Shown here: positions 1-13,329 of the stretch, piece after piece
Layout of the letters: the number at the start of each line of letters is the position of its first letter
Position numbering within the stretch: the stretch's first letter is position 1
Source of the DNA: Acanthornis magna
Taxonomy: Eukaryota; Chordata; Aves; Passeriformes; Acanthizidae
Direction of reading: 5' to 3'
Assembly: GCA_036785705.1 (NCBI GenBank)
Contig: JAWUZG010000159.1
Location: 4,092,001-4,156,000 of the forward strand
Length of the DNA: 64,000 nucleotides
Translations under genes and position numbers: made by a program
Notes under the pieces: model-generated
What the model was told of the DNA's origin: nothing
What the model saw: only the letters and a program-made list of their open reading frames with translations
Database searches by the model: none

Positions 1-3000
1 AGTGGGTCCAACCCTGTGAAGGAGAGCTCAGTATTGTTTACAACAAAAATGAACTTCAGTGATTAAGGAGAAAAATGAACCCTTGAAAGTCTCCTGAGGA
101 ACAGGAGTCCAAAGAAGCTGTGGTCAGAATTTAAGTGGCCTCTACTGAATTTAGATTGCATCATCTGTGAGTAACGCTGCTCCGCCACAGTTAATAGTGT
201 GGTTGCTGCTCTAAGTTCTTTTCTGTTGTGGATGCTGGTCAACTTGGTATCAATCAGCATAAAGCAGAAGCGCATCCTTCCATCTCCAGCTTCTCAGAAA
301 AACTGTATTTTAAAGAGCCTTTAATGGACTATTAAATACAGAGGAAAACTTAACCATGATCACTCACTTAACCAAGGAACGAAGCGCATTTTCAAGCAAA
401 TCACTCACCACATCCGCATCAGTAAGTGATTTCAGAGAGAAGCTTTGTTCACGTTACCCTAATGCGTGCTTTCCATGATCCATCTGCAGTATATCTGCCT
501 GAACAATTATGTCAAGCATATGGAAACAAAGCTGGCAGGAGGAGGGGAGGAAGAGGCAGCACCACACCAGTTGACGTAGGGTTACGGAGACAGTGCCTAC
601 GTGAAGCTGCAGAGCCCAACTACTAAAGGTTCTGCAAAAGAAAATTATGTTTCTCAGGTATATTATAATTATTTGAAATTCAAGTATGCTTACTGAATAG
701 TTCAGCTCCTTCAAAGCATAAATTGCAAGAGATGACGTTAAAGTCATTTCTATTACCTTGACACTGTTGACAAATGCACCATTGAAGGATTTTATCGCTG
801 TATAAACTCATCATAACCATCAGCACACCACTACTGGTAACGAAAAGCACTTTATGAGTTGCCCTGTGTGAAATCTAAAATTGGATATGCCTCCTATCTG
901 ACAGCTATCCTGTATTAAACTCACCTTTTAAGTGTGGTTGAAGCCAAGTGAGTACCCAAGTGGCCTTGGATAGCTGAGAATAGCTGAGCAGATGGAGTTC
1001 AGAAAAGCTAAATAATACCAATATAAAGAGCATCTAAGTTCACACAGACTATTTCCTCCAAGTACAACGTGTTATCTTCAGATACTACATTAGCCATTTA
1101 TATGAATCCCGACAGGCAGTGAAGATTCACGTGCAGTGACACCTGAAAACAAAAATTAATGCAGGTGGTTTTCCTGCCTGAACGTATGTTCTGCAGCAAA
1201 GATACACAGCTCTTAATCCTGCTAAGTGCAGTGCACAGTAACGCGAGGAAATTATGAGCGTGCAGACATCTTTATGTTTTGCCTACTTGGCAATCTATGT
1301 TTTCTGTACACAGATTTATTTGTAAGTGATCCATATGCATACCATTCCCAGAGTTTGTGTAAAGTCATACTTCAACAGCAAACTAAATAAAATCTCTGCG
1401 GGTGTGGTGAAGGGCAAAAAAAAGCGAAGGTTAGCACATGGTGTAATTCAGACAAAGAGCTCAAATTGAACCTAAACTGCAGGAAATAATAGAATTGGCT
1501 CCAAAATTAGACAGACGGCTGATACTGAAAAAGTAGAGAGGCTTTTATATTTAAGTTTTTTTAAATTGTCATTATTTGCTTGTTTCTTATTTAAAAAAAA
1601 AAAACAAAAACACTTTGGGTACTTTGTGCTGCTCAGAACTCCTCATGGCAATGAAATGGGCAAAGTTTGGATAGCCCCAGACCTGGCACTACTGGATACC
1701 TCCAACTGCTCCGTTCATGATTCTCCCCTTCAGGACTCAATCACCTCTGTGTGAAACAAGTTCTTCATCTACAAGAACATCTAATCCACCCAAAGGTTAT
1801 AAATGATAAAACAAGGAATCAAAATTCAGGTATTGCTGCATGAGTCAGGCAGTGGAGCCAATTTGCATCATGCAAGCAAACAAAACTTCTGCAAACTGAC
1901 GCCTGGAGAAACAACACCACCTTCAACGTGTGCATTTCTTGCTGTTTAATCAGAACTGTTGTCTTTTATATTTTTGTGTATGTTTGATGCAATTACTGGA
2001 AAAGTTTTTAGCTTGTTATGCAGGTTGTCAGAAGAGATGATCTAACAGTGCCTCCTGGCCTTAAAATCTATGCATCTTTGATATATTTCTCAGGAGCTGG
2101 TGAAATATTACCCTTACTTTTAAAATGCCTAGGCATACACTTCTCTGGCACTCTGCAAGGTATTACTCACATTTCATTTACTTAATGCTCTATCTTCCCA
2201 ACAATTTGAAATAAACTTTCTATGGGGGAGGCACATCAGGGTATGCTCTCTGGTACTTCTTCGAAATTAAATTCTAATTGCAAGGTGTTATCTGCATCAA
2301 ACTGAGCCTTTTAAAATGTAATATTAAAAGAGCTAAACAGCCTCACTGAGACGAATCCACTCACAGTATGGCTGGTCCCTGCTTCTGTCCATCCCACTCC
2401 AGCTGTGCCAAGGGGATTTGCTGGGACTGGATGGACCCAGGAGATGATCAACCCACAGATCTGACTCTCAGCCAGGGCAAACTCCACGGCTTCACACAAA
2501 TGTGCTTTTTTCTGCCCACATACAGCATGGGCGCAGAGACAGACTGGGACTGGCAGTTGAATACAAACTGATTTACAGGGGAAAAGGGAAAAAACCCAGA
2601 CCAACCCACAAACATGTTTAAAGCTGGTTTGAAGCCTCCCTTTATTGAAAAAAAGCCAGTTTGTAATGCAGGGTCCAGTCCCCTTCTCAGCTCCTAACAC
2701 CACCGCAGTAGGAAATCTGCAAGTTAAAATACATTTCCAGCGCACTGAAAACATATGCAAAGCCACATTTTTAAGCCATTTCCTCCCCGATTTCCTCTCC
2801 GTGCCAGCTCACTGCTGCACTTCTACTATTTCATGGGCTTATTAATATTGCAGCTGCACAAGCAGAATGGCTATAACCAGGCCCAAAGTGAAGCTCCACG
2901 TAAGGGGGTCAGTTTGTCAAACTCCCCATGAACAACATCTATAACAGCTGAATTCGAGCTGCCCTGAACACTTTCCTGCCGGCAGCAAGTCTCTGCCTTA

Positions 3001-6000
3001 TTAACTATTGACTTTGTTCCAGAGTTGTCCAGCAAAACTGCATTTTTAAACCTAATCTGCATCAACAGGAGCTATCCACAAGCAGAAGGATTTTCTGACT
3101 GCAGTACTGGAAATCATGAAAATATTTCCTTCATAATCACAATTAGACTCTACTCTTGAAATTAAGCTGCTTTCTGTGATCAGCAGCTTTGTAGTACTAA
3201 CTAATGATTTCCCTTTTTGTTCTACACAAACCCAAAACATACTTCTTCTAGGTATCTTATTTTAATAGAAATATGCTACAAAGATCCATCACTGCAAACA
3301 TTTAAGTTCATCTCTGAGATTCTTTTCACACATAGCCAATGGCCAACTGGAGGTTTGTGAGACACTTCCAGGTTACCCTCAGGATTTATGCCTGTAAATC
3401 TATTTCCAGCACCTTTCCCACATTTGGCCAGTATTCGTATTCCATAAAAAGCAGCAGGCAAAAGCAGAAGCAGGATGACATCACTGCAAAATTCCTCCTG
3501 AAAGCCCTGCTCTGTCCCTACCAGAGTGAATCAAATTGCAGTTTTCCTTACTTAGAATCCCATAACTTCTGGAAGAGATTATATCCCATCTCTTTTAACC
3601 AGTCTTTTTTCCAATTTGAGTTTACCATTTGGGTAAACTGCTTAATTTTAACCTCCTTTATTATGGCTCTATTTTGTTTAGAACAGTTCCTAAACAGATT
3701 CTTCCCTTTATATATTTTCAGTTTGTGGAGATATCTTTGGACCACCATCATTCAACTTGAAAGTATCACAAAGCCTGAAAAAATCTTCCCAAGAAGAAAA
3801 TGGGAATTAAAAAAGGAATAGAGGGAAGCAAGAGATGGAATGAAGATGGCTCTAAAATGGCTTGAGGATAAAACCCCAAACATCTGCCATAACTGTGGGT
3901 CCAAACTGGGGACAAAGATGAGGTTCCCCCTTTTCAGGAGGAACATCCCCATACCAGTCGTGGTTTAATGCAAAAAAAAAATAAAAACCCAGGCAAAATT
4001 TGGTAAACACAACACTCCCCATTGCAGCTCCTTCCCCATAAGAGAATATCTTTCCTAAAAGAGATGATCCAGATTGTGGAAAAAGCCATACATCTTTTCA
4101 ATAGATCTTTCTCTTTTCATCATAAAGGCGAGCTCCAGCAGCTCTCCCATGGAATTCACTGTGAAATAAAATTTGCAACCTGGCAGCAGTGTCTGATGAG
4201 CAATATACAATCCTTCCTGAAAGGCCCAGGAGGATTCTATTGTTTTGAGGCTTAATTTTCAATTTGCATCTTTAAAAAGGTATGATTTCATCCAAATTCA
4301 CTGGTCTGCTCATTTATATTTATCTGTAAGAGACCACATTTTAGTTCCTTTGAGAAGAAACACAGTAAAAAATTTTATGTTCAAAATTATTCTAAGAGCG
4401 CTACTCATATTTCTTGTTTTATTGCAATCTGCTTGGACAGAGATGTGACTAATTTATTTTGAAGGGCCTGATTCTGCCGGCACTCCACAGTCAGTAATCC
4501 CTTTGTGTTCTGTATGTCAGGCAGCAAAAAGAGGAGTTCAAGTGGCATAAATTGGCACTATTTCATTACATCAGTGGCTTTAGGCTCATTTACACCAAAA
4601 GAGGATAAAATCCTATACATCAGAATGAAAAATACAGAGATATTTTGCCCCATGCTAAACAAGTCTCTCCTTAACAATGACAAGCTGAAAACTAACTGCA
4701 ACTGGAATCAATTAAAATTCATCACAAAGCGTTGGTACCTTGCTTCAAACCAAACAAAAAAGTTGTGCCTCGCAGCCTACAATATCTTGGGAATGTTCAC
4801 GCCAGCTCCCTTCAGAAAAGGCTCTTGACACTGCTTCTATAATGAACATCTTAAGAACTGTAAATGCAACATTAACTAGTGGTAAAACCTTCAGGATACA
4901 CAACGATTTTGAAAGAGAGCAATTAAACGGCGAGTTATTTTGAACCCGTGTCCCCATTTAAACTATTTTCCTTGTAGTCCATCTGCCAGAGAGCCTTTAA
5001 GGCAGACAAGAAGATGCAATACCCATCCCAGAAAGCTGTGATTGCACTAACATTTCCAAAAGGCCCACAGTTCTGACTATCATGGGCCTCATTAAGAAAA
5101 TGCGAGTTGCTCCACTATCCTTAAATATATGAGCTCCATGGGCATTGTGCACAGAAATGAGACCGAGTTCCTACACAAACACAACCAAGAGCAGCATCAC
5201 CCTCCCCGTGCCTGCTGTGAGTCCAGACATGAAGCCAAGGTCCTGCTGATGGAAATCCAGTCCCATCTTGGCCATTTGCGAATTTTTTTTTGCATGGGAA
5301 GTATTGGATTTAAACAAAACAATGAGGGATGGATGAGGGAGGCCTTCACAGCTCTCCCAGCAGGAATGAAAAGTTTCTCTCTCATTCACGACTACCAGAT
5401 GGCAAAAATTCCAAGAGGAAGATGAATTTTAGGGTTGATATTTTTACTACACATGTTCAATAAAGTAAATAAAGAATGCAAGGAAATTTATGTAACTCAG
5501 AGGAGATTTTCTCAGCACACAAGAATTCGGGAATGGATTTAATTGCTGTACCTGAAGAAAGGGGAGATAGAACTGAGGGAAATTCATTATCCTGCACAAT
5601 GTTCACCTTATCATCAATGTCAGACAGTGTCAGCTATTTTCATCAAAGCTCAAAATATTCCAGCAGCACTCTGGGATGAAATCTTTGCCTATTGGAAACA
5701 ATGGGAATGTGATAACTTTGGTCTAGGCAGGAATACAACATTAGGATTTGATGTGTTTACAAAGACTGATGAATGTGATTCCAGACTGATTTCTATTTGG
5801 AAACCTCCCCTCCTTACCTTTGGCATTTCCTCTACAACACTTTCCAACACCTTCATTGGCAATCCCCCTCTGAAGGCAAAGAAAATCAAAAGGTCAAAGC
5901 CTTAATTTGTACAAATCATAGTGTGCATGACTAAAAACATACTGCTAACCTTGACACTCCAATAATTGATTACCCAACCTCACTTGGGAAGCAGTGAAAA

Positions 6001-9000
6001 CAAATAAACAAAATCAAGGAAAATTCACTTTGTGGTTTTGAGAATGACTGTCACCAGTGGCAACAAAAACCCTGCAACATTTTTTTTTTTCTTCTAAATC
6101 CTGGAAATTAGGTTACTGAAAAAACTTCCCTTTAAAAAATAAATGTATAGAATACAAAAAAATGCAATACAAACACTGGAAAACTGGAAAGTACTGTGTA
6201 TCTGAAGTCCTCGAAACCAAGAAACAAATAAATAACTTGAAAACATCTCCCTTCGCCAATCTCACAAACATCTGGAGACTGACTCACAAGTTTTGGGTTG
6301 TTGGTTTAAATTTTTTTTTTTTTTTTTTTTAAATTTGAAGGTTGGCACAACTCTGATGTTATGATTTGGCCAAATTAATCATTTGGAGTAAAAGATACTA
6401 AGGAGAATAAAACAGATTAGATAAATACTATTTTTATATACTTCACGAACTTTCCCAGTCAATGTTGTATTTATGAGACATTCCACATTCCAAACTTCAA
6501 GTAGATCTCTAATGTAAAGGCATTAAATAAGTGAGAATTGAACTAACAGAGCTGAAGTGTTCAGCAAAACCTATCACCGAGGCTGCTCCATCTGCTTTTA
6601 CTTATTTAGGAAACAGCAGGTTTCACATATTTGAGATGAAACGAATGAGAAAACATTACAGCAACATAACTTCCTTCAACTGAAAATATCCACCTAACAG
6701 ATTTTAAAACAGATTTCTAATACATGTAGGAAGGGTTCCCTGATTTTTTTTTAATTGGCTCAGTAAAGTACAAAGATGTTTCATTTCTCACAGGTTTACT
6801 TGTGCAACACTTATTTGTTTAACAGTTTTGCAGCAAAAACGGTGCTGCCAGCTCATGCTGCTCCTTCCCACATAATGCTGCTAGAACCCATCCTTTAGGA
6901 AAATAACAAATGAAACGTGGGCCCCGATGGTGTGAAGTGTTTACACGGGTGCTCAATCTTGCCCACAGGCGATGCCAAGGAGCAATTCCTCAGGCCTGTT
7001 TTCCTTCCTGCCTTCAGCAGCCCTCTCACACCTCTGATCTCCTGCTCATCCATCCGTGTGCTGCTCCCACCTCTCTGGCTCCGTGGGAGCTTCGATCCCA
7101 GCAAAGTTTGGGCTCCCTGACCTGGCGCTGCAGAGCCTATCCTGCCCACGGGACCCTGGGCACTGCTCGCCCTCTCCTCTCCACACCTGCCGTGCATCTC
7201 CAGCCTCAGCTGTTTGGGAAAACCATCCTCGATGCCGGTGCTGGATGCTCAGCTCTGACCTCCAAATCCCTTGCAATCCCGTTCCAAACACCGCCGCTTC
7301 CATACAGCTCCACGCAGGCTGTGCCAGGGCTGCTCCATCAGCCATGGACATTGTCTTCAGGCCTTCCCTCCAACAGGGGAATTGGATCATAGAAGCCAAG
7401 ATATCATCAGTCCTGTTTTCCCCTAAGAAAACCTTTCCTTTAGTACCACACATATACACACACAGACATATATAAATATATAGTCTCTCAGTGCGCTCAC
7501 TTGAGCTGAACTGGGTCTTCTGACTTCAACTCAGCATAAGCCAACTACAAAAGGGCCCCACTCAACAATCCCCACGCACCCACGATATATTGCACACCAC
7601 GGACTTGTTGAAACATCCTAATCTCCGACTGCGTCTGCAGCTTTCTCTCTTAAGCGCGCTATATATTCCTAAGGCACTAGAGAGATGATAAAGGAACAGT
7701 AAAATCAAAACAGGAGGAAAACCATAAAGGAGCAAATTCTCCTTTGAGCCATCCCACACCTGACAGCTTTACCATTTCCCTGTGCAATCCTCACCAGGAA
7801 TCATCACGTAGCTTCTCTGCAAGCATCATAATTACAATTCAGTTTCAAAGAATTACCTCCAAGCCAGGTGCTATCCACAGTTTTAATGTCACTGGTCATT
7901 TCTGAAATGCTGAGAAGCGGAAAATTTTTCTGATGTTGAATGTGACAGCAACCCACCATTGTGACAGAGGGTGCTAACTGTGAAAATTAAATAAATTAGC
8001 TCAATCTTCCAAAGATGGCATTGTCAAGAATACTCAGCCATTGCAATGCTATTGCGTCCATGGAGGGGGGAAAAGGGAAAGCTCACTTTGGAAAGTAAAA
8101 TGAAATTCTCTTATTCTTACTACCACACAGAAGATTGCGTCAAATGAATGGAATCAGGCAAAAGAATAAACCAGCAAATATCTTTTCATTGTCAGGCTGC
8201 CAATTTAAACCAGCTTGATATTTGCTACAACTCCATAAGCTTTATGGTCAATAGTAAATGAAAGCAGTACTTATCCCTAACATTTTAATTTTCCATGGTT
8301 GCCAGTCCTTGATATATTCCAAGAAAATAATTTTTTTAAAAAGCATGAAGATCTCCATATTTTCTAAAGGCTGCCTACTGTAACACTCAAATTTTACTTT
8401 AAAGAGCAAAACCAATAGTTGAGACCAAGTCAGCACTCATTAAGTGAAGAGAACCAACTGATAGAAGTTTGGACCTGCAATCTGACATTCCATTTTAAAC
8501 CAATTCTCCTACCCCAAAATACTATGGGGCTCCTACCTTTCTGAACCTAACACTGCCAGGAGGGGAACCACAACTCTCAATGCTAGGGCTGGCATGAGCT
8601 AGTTTAATTTAAACGGGAAGCAGAAATAATTAGTTTACTTACATCAAAGACAATTGAAAAGTTGAATATTCAACTTACGAGTAGACTGACACTTCAGAAC
8701 TTACTCAACATTGCGAGGAGTTATTTGTGAAAATAAATTCTCACCCGCAAAGTTATGCAGTAGAGTTTTCATTTTATATTATAAATCATAAAATAACAAG
8801 CATAAACCTGCAGTTTGTTCCAACAGGGTTCCAATCTTGTATTTTGATCAGGCTGAAACAAACACCTCTGTATTTTGCAACGAGTGTGCCATCAAACCAT
8901 AAGTACTGTTCCACGCTGATTTTACCACAGCAAAATTTACTATTCAATTTTACTGATCCTTTGACCATTTCAACAAAGCTATCCGGTTCTAATATAAGCT

Positions 9001-10863
9001 CATAATAAAAAAGCCAGCAGTGCAACCAAACAAGTCTCCTACCTTGATAAAAGCCTCAGTTCCCTCATGCTTCACAGCATAAATTCTCTCCCAACCTTTT
9101 CCAAGGAAAAAACACCTCTACTGTGTAAAACTGCACACCAGGAGTGATCATCAAATAGGATTGACCTCGATTCTGGCACAGCACTCAAAGGCTGACCAAC
9201 ACTCAAGTCCATACATAGTCAAAAAATGAGAAAAACAGGAATTAATTAGCCAGGGTTTACAAAACACGGTGCTAATTACTGGCAGCACATCCCTGGGCTG
9301 CAAGATGCTCTGTCATGGTCAGCACCTGGTGGTGCTGGTGATGAGGATTCTGTCCCGTGGTTCTACAGGTGGGACAGCAAAAGAACAGGAGAGGATGAGA
9401 AGGAAGTCGGGTCAGCCTCTAAATATGCCTGTGCTGAGGTCAAAGCTTCAGCACAGCAACAAGCAGCTGTGAAATGCTTCATTTAAAAAAAAATTATCAT
9501 CTACTTGCACATCTCCCAAACTCTCCATGAAGCATTTAAAGCCTGCGAGGTGCACAGGAGTTGAAAAATCAAACGGCCAAACCATCAGCTTTTATTAGCT
9601 GCACACTGAAGAGCTGCATCTCCCGTGCCCCCTGCATATATAAAGGCAGTACAGCATCATCCAATTTTGTTTTGTCATTTTTCTGCATAACTTAGTGAGT
9701 TAAACATGTATTTATCTCCCTTTTCAAGTATCTTGCTAAAGGCTAGAGCTCGTGTTTATTTGTACAGACAGAAGATACATCTCACAACTGAAAAACATGT
9801 TTGAGGCTCAAACAAATGCATTAGTAACAAGAAAAGGGCAATTGGTTGATAAATGGAATATTCTGTGTAACTCCTTTAATTGATAAATACATTTTGCCCA
9901 GAGGAGGTGAAGGGACACAATGGCAAAAGATGAACAGTACATTGTTTTTTCTATCCTGCAACTCCATTAACTGTTACCTTGCGTATAAGGCAATTCATTC
10001 AGGACTCATTCTGGGGCATTCAGGTTGTCCCAAGACACATAACACTATTAGACAGATCAGTAATAGGTTAAATTTCATAATAAAGCCCAGAGTAAACTGT
10101 GCAACAGATCTGAGACTACAAATTCAACAACAGCAGCTGCTACCAATTCCAATGTAAAACTTAATTTCATTTGGTAACAAAACTGGAAAATATGGGCAAA
10201 GAAAGGCCACTGTCAAATAGTCCAAGGGCAACTATTTTTGCAAGACAAGTGATAGTTTAATTTACTGGCCATGGTGAGTTTTGCAATGAAACAAACTGCA
10301 ATCTAATTACTTGCTGCAAAACCAGAGCCTGATTTGATTTTAGGAGAGGTTCTCTCTAATTCCCTGTTATTGTTTTGTCACTGTAAACTTAGATATTGCT
10401 AGAGGGCCATCGAGTTTAATTTTCAAATCAATCCTTGATTTACACACACATCCTGTCCGGCGTGCACGGGTAATGTGCACGTCCCCAGGCAAGACTGTTG
10501 CACCAACATACAGCACTGGAAAAATATCCACCTACCTCATTTCTGCACATATGGATCTGAGGGTTAAAAATAACCATTAAAGAAAGCCCTGCATAAGGAG
10601 AAAGGGAAGAGAAACTCAAGGGCCCAGAGAATAGAAAACACATCAGCAAATAAGGAAATCTTGAGCTTGATTTCTAGAGTATCTCTTAAAACTGGTATGT
10701 GTTAGAAATTACAGTTATGTTACATAAGTTACAGAAAATATAAGCAGATTTCTGCTCAGAATCATCTCTTGAAAGTGACATTATTTAGAAATAAATTGGT
10801 TTATGATTCGTCTGAAATTTATTTGAAAGCCATCAAAGAAGAGCACATCAATTCTGTCACAGG
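1..10863. other. Non-coding stretch, no gene recognised
   Basis: AT-rich DNA with frequent stops in all frames. The best ATG-started frame, 3339-3821 on the plus strand (160 codons), is rich in F, S, I and K as expected of translated AT-rich DNA and shows no domain. The minus-strand frame 2311-2766 starts on GTG. There is a run of 20 T at 6311-6330. A more GC-rich part at about 6900-7400 gives several overlapping open frames on both strands, which points to base composition rather than coding. I recognise no transposon, RNA gene or promoter here. Intron or intergenic DNA are both possible. Confidence 0.6.
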
Positions 10864-11814
10864 ATGCTCCTACTCGACTGCTCTGGAAGTGCAAGTGATC
10901 CCATGCAGCACCAGCCACATTATTTAAAGCCTTTTCACACAGCTCCCCACACACACCCCTTCACTTTGAGAACCTGCAGCACGACGCCTGTGGAAGGCCT
11001 TGCAGGTGTATTCTTGCAGAAAACTGCCAAGGCAGGAGCAGAGTCCTGGGCAGGATCTCGGAGCGCTCAAGGAAAGCCAGGAACACCCTGTGCCTCCCCA
11101 GGGCTGTCCTGGAGGAGCTGCAGCTCAGCCGAGCTCACACAACCCTGGGGCAGGGCTGGCATTGCCCAGGTGGGCATGGAGCTGCTCCGGGAACGTGGCA
11201 GGCTCAGCATCCCACCCCAGGGACGGCATCCCACCCCAGGGACAGGATCCCACCCCAGGCTCAGCATCCCACCCCGGGGACAGGATCCCACCCCAGGGAC
11301 GGCATCCCAACCCCAGGGACGGCATCCCAACCCCAGGGACGGCATCCCAACCCCAGGGACGGCATCCCAACCCCAGGGACGGCATCCCAACCCCAGGGAC
11401 AGGATCCCAACCCCAGGGACAGGATCCCAACCCCAGGGACGGCACCCCAACCCCAGGGACGGCACCCCAACCCCAGGGACGGCACCCCAACCCCAGGGAC
11501 GGCATCCCATCCCAGGGACGGCATCCCAACCCCAGGGACGGCATCCCAACCCCAGGGACGGCATCCCAACCCCAGGGACGGCATCCCAACCCCAGGGACG
11601 GCATCCCACCCCGGGGACGGCATCCCACCCCGGGGACGGCATCCCACCCCGGGGACGGCATCCCACCCCGGGGACGGCATCCCACCCCAGCTGCCCTGGG
11701 AGCCCATGCAGACCGACAGCATGGGACAACCGAGATCATGGAAAATGTCACACCCAACAGCATGGAGAAATGTCTTTTGAGGCAGAAGATGAGAACTCAG
11801 GGGAGTTAAATTAA
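10864..11814 (+). other. 316-codon open frame through a minisatellite, probably not a gene
   Basis: The frame starts on ATG and runs 316 codons. Its first ~110 codons precede the 19-20 bp tandem array, and the rest is mostly array translated as a Pro/Gly/Arg/Thr-rich periodic peptide. Because a 20-bp unit shifts frame each time, three units make a 20-residue peptide period, and the same array is also open in other frames on both strands. The unit simply contains no stop in most frames, so openness is not evidence for coding. The non-repeat N-terminal part matches no family I recognise. A lineage-specific or non-coding transcript cannot be excluded. Confidence 0.3.
11201..11690. repeat. GC-rich minisatellite, 19-20 bp unit, about 25 copies
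   Basis: Tandem array whose commonest unit is GGACGGCATCCCAACCCCAG (20 bp). A 19-bp variant lacks one A in the AACCCC part. Variants at the edges and inside replace GGCATC by AGGATC or GGCACC. The 19-bp CCCACCCC form lies at both ends and the 20-bp form fills the middle, as in arrays that grow internally by slippage or unequal exchange. On the plus strand C exceeds G. The minus strand carries paired GGGG-TT-GGG runs in every 20-bp unit, which could form G-quadruplexes (inference). Length is expected to vary among individuals. Confidence 0.95.
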
Positions 11815-12335
11815 CAACATAGCACAACATTTTACCAAGTAATAGCACTATATTTTTTCTTTTATGGAGCACTGCTCGGGGCAATATTTAATCTCTTGAG
11901 TTTAATGAACTTTTAAAACTACTCAATAAATACTCAAGGCCATGACAAGTACAATCATAAGATAAATTTAGTCCTACTCCAGTGGACTATATCACTTTTT
12001 GTTATTAAAAAATGTTAATTTTAATATACTAGGGGACTTCATTTCTATAAAATAAGGTGTCAGGGTTTCTAAATTCATATCACAATGGTTAGTTTTCATT
12101 AAAGATGTTAAGTACGTTGTCATTTTTAATAAAAATACATGGTGAGCCCTTCTTTCCAGGCTAATAATAGAACTTTGGATAAATAGTGCTATCCATAAAA
12201 TGTTCCAGCTCTCAGCAAGGCTTCTTTTAGTCACCATAGAGGTTAAGATTTCGTGAAATTACTTGATGAATTGAATTCATGTAGCTAAAGAATTTGTGAT
12301 GGACCGCAAAGTGAAGACCCAGCTAATTATTGCAT

Positions 12336-12411
12336 ATTAATGTATTATATGCACAATATAACATTACATGCATAATATTAATGTATTATATTGTACATAT
12401 AATGCATTAAT
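12336..12411. repeat. AT-rich inverted and direct repeat cluster
   Basis: The 16-bp arm ATTAATGTATTATATG at 12336-12351 is the reverse complement of 12396-12411 with one mismatch. A further direct copy of ATTAATGTATTATA lies at 12377-12390 between them. The segment can therefore fold as alternative hairpins. It could be a degraded AT-rich satellite, a small transposon remnant or simple-sequence drift. No coding or terminal transposon signature is visible. Confidence 0.7.
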
Positions 12412-13309
12412 AGGCAATTAAGATGCATGCGAGAATAAACAAAACACTAAAATAAAACAGAGCCATCCTTAGAGTAACATCATTCACAAATAATGCCTCT
12501 AAGGTCTGTTATTCCTGGAAGCATACACCCAGAAGAAATGCATTACAAGAATGTAAAAATTGCAACGTGAAGTACTCAAAAGGTAGGAAGCACTAAAACT
12601 GAGGGTAGGAATGGAAGTTGTCAGTCATCTCCTAATTACAAAGCATTTTTATTTAGCTCTGTAAACAATATCTGCCCGCAGGTGTTCAAGAGCAGCCCCC
12701 AATTCTCCATCTGTACCTCCTTGTACCAAGATGGAATATCGCAGAACATAAAATTAAAGCATCAGGAGGGTTTCGTCAGTGGCACAAAAGTATCAAAACC
12801 CCAGAATTCAACATAGCCAGGTCATCACACAGCAAAATTCACCCATCCTGCTCCAGACAGAACAGCCAAGGGCACCGTCCATGTTGCCTTCATCCATAAA
12901 CATATCACTCCTCAAATGCCTTTAAAATTGACTACAGCATTGGATATATGCTCTCTCACTTATCAGACATGAAGTACTAAGTAGTCTTCCCATTTATTTT
13001 TCATTACCTCCCTGAAAAATGGAGAAAATCAACGGCTACAATTCTTTTTGAAATACATTTCTGAAAATCTGGATATTGATTTAACCTCTTTCATGCCACA
13101 TTTCTTTGAATTCCCAGAAATATGCCTTAGGAAAACAGCCCTATTAGCTTGAAATAGCAGCCAGGATGTACCAAGAGAGTTATAGAAGGATTCTTCTCAT
13201 GAGAAGAAGCTCCGCAGACACAATAATGTTTTTCTTGCTTTAGCTGTGCGTGCATCAGAAACAATTATATATCATCTTTCCCTACAATCAAACTCACTAG
13301 GCTTCCCAC

Positions 13310-13329
13310 AAAAAAAAAAAAAAAAAAAA
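13310..13329. repeat. Poly(A) tract of 20 bases
   Basis: Uninterrupted run of A. I looked for a retroposed sequence upstream that it might tail and for flanking target-site duplications and recognised none, so it is called a simple repeat only. Confidence 0.85.

Noticed and set aside
2311..2766. 151-codon minus-strand frame
   Set aside because: It starts on GTG, which is not a normal vertebrate start, and overlaps plus-strand frames. No family is recognised.
3339..3821. 160-codon ATG frame on the plus strand
   Set aside because: The peptide is rich in F, S, I and K as expected of AT-rich DNA, has no recognisable domain, and another frame is open on the opposite strand. No transcript signal is visible.
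13310..13329. Poly(A) tail of a processed pseudogene
   Set aside because: No coding-derived sequence was recognised upstream and no target-site duplication was seen.
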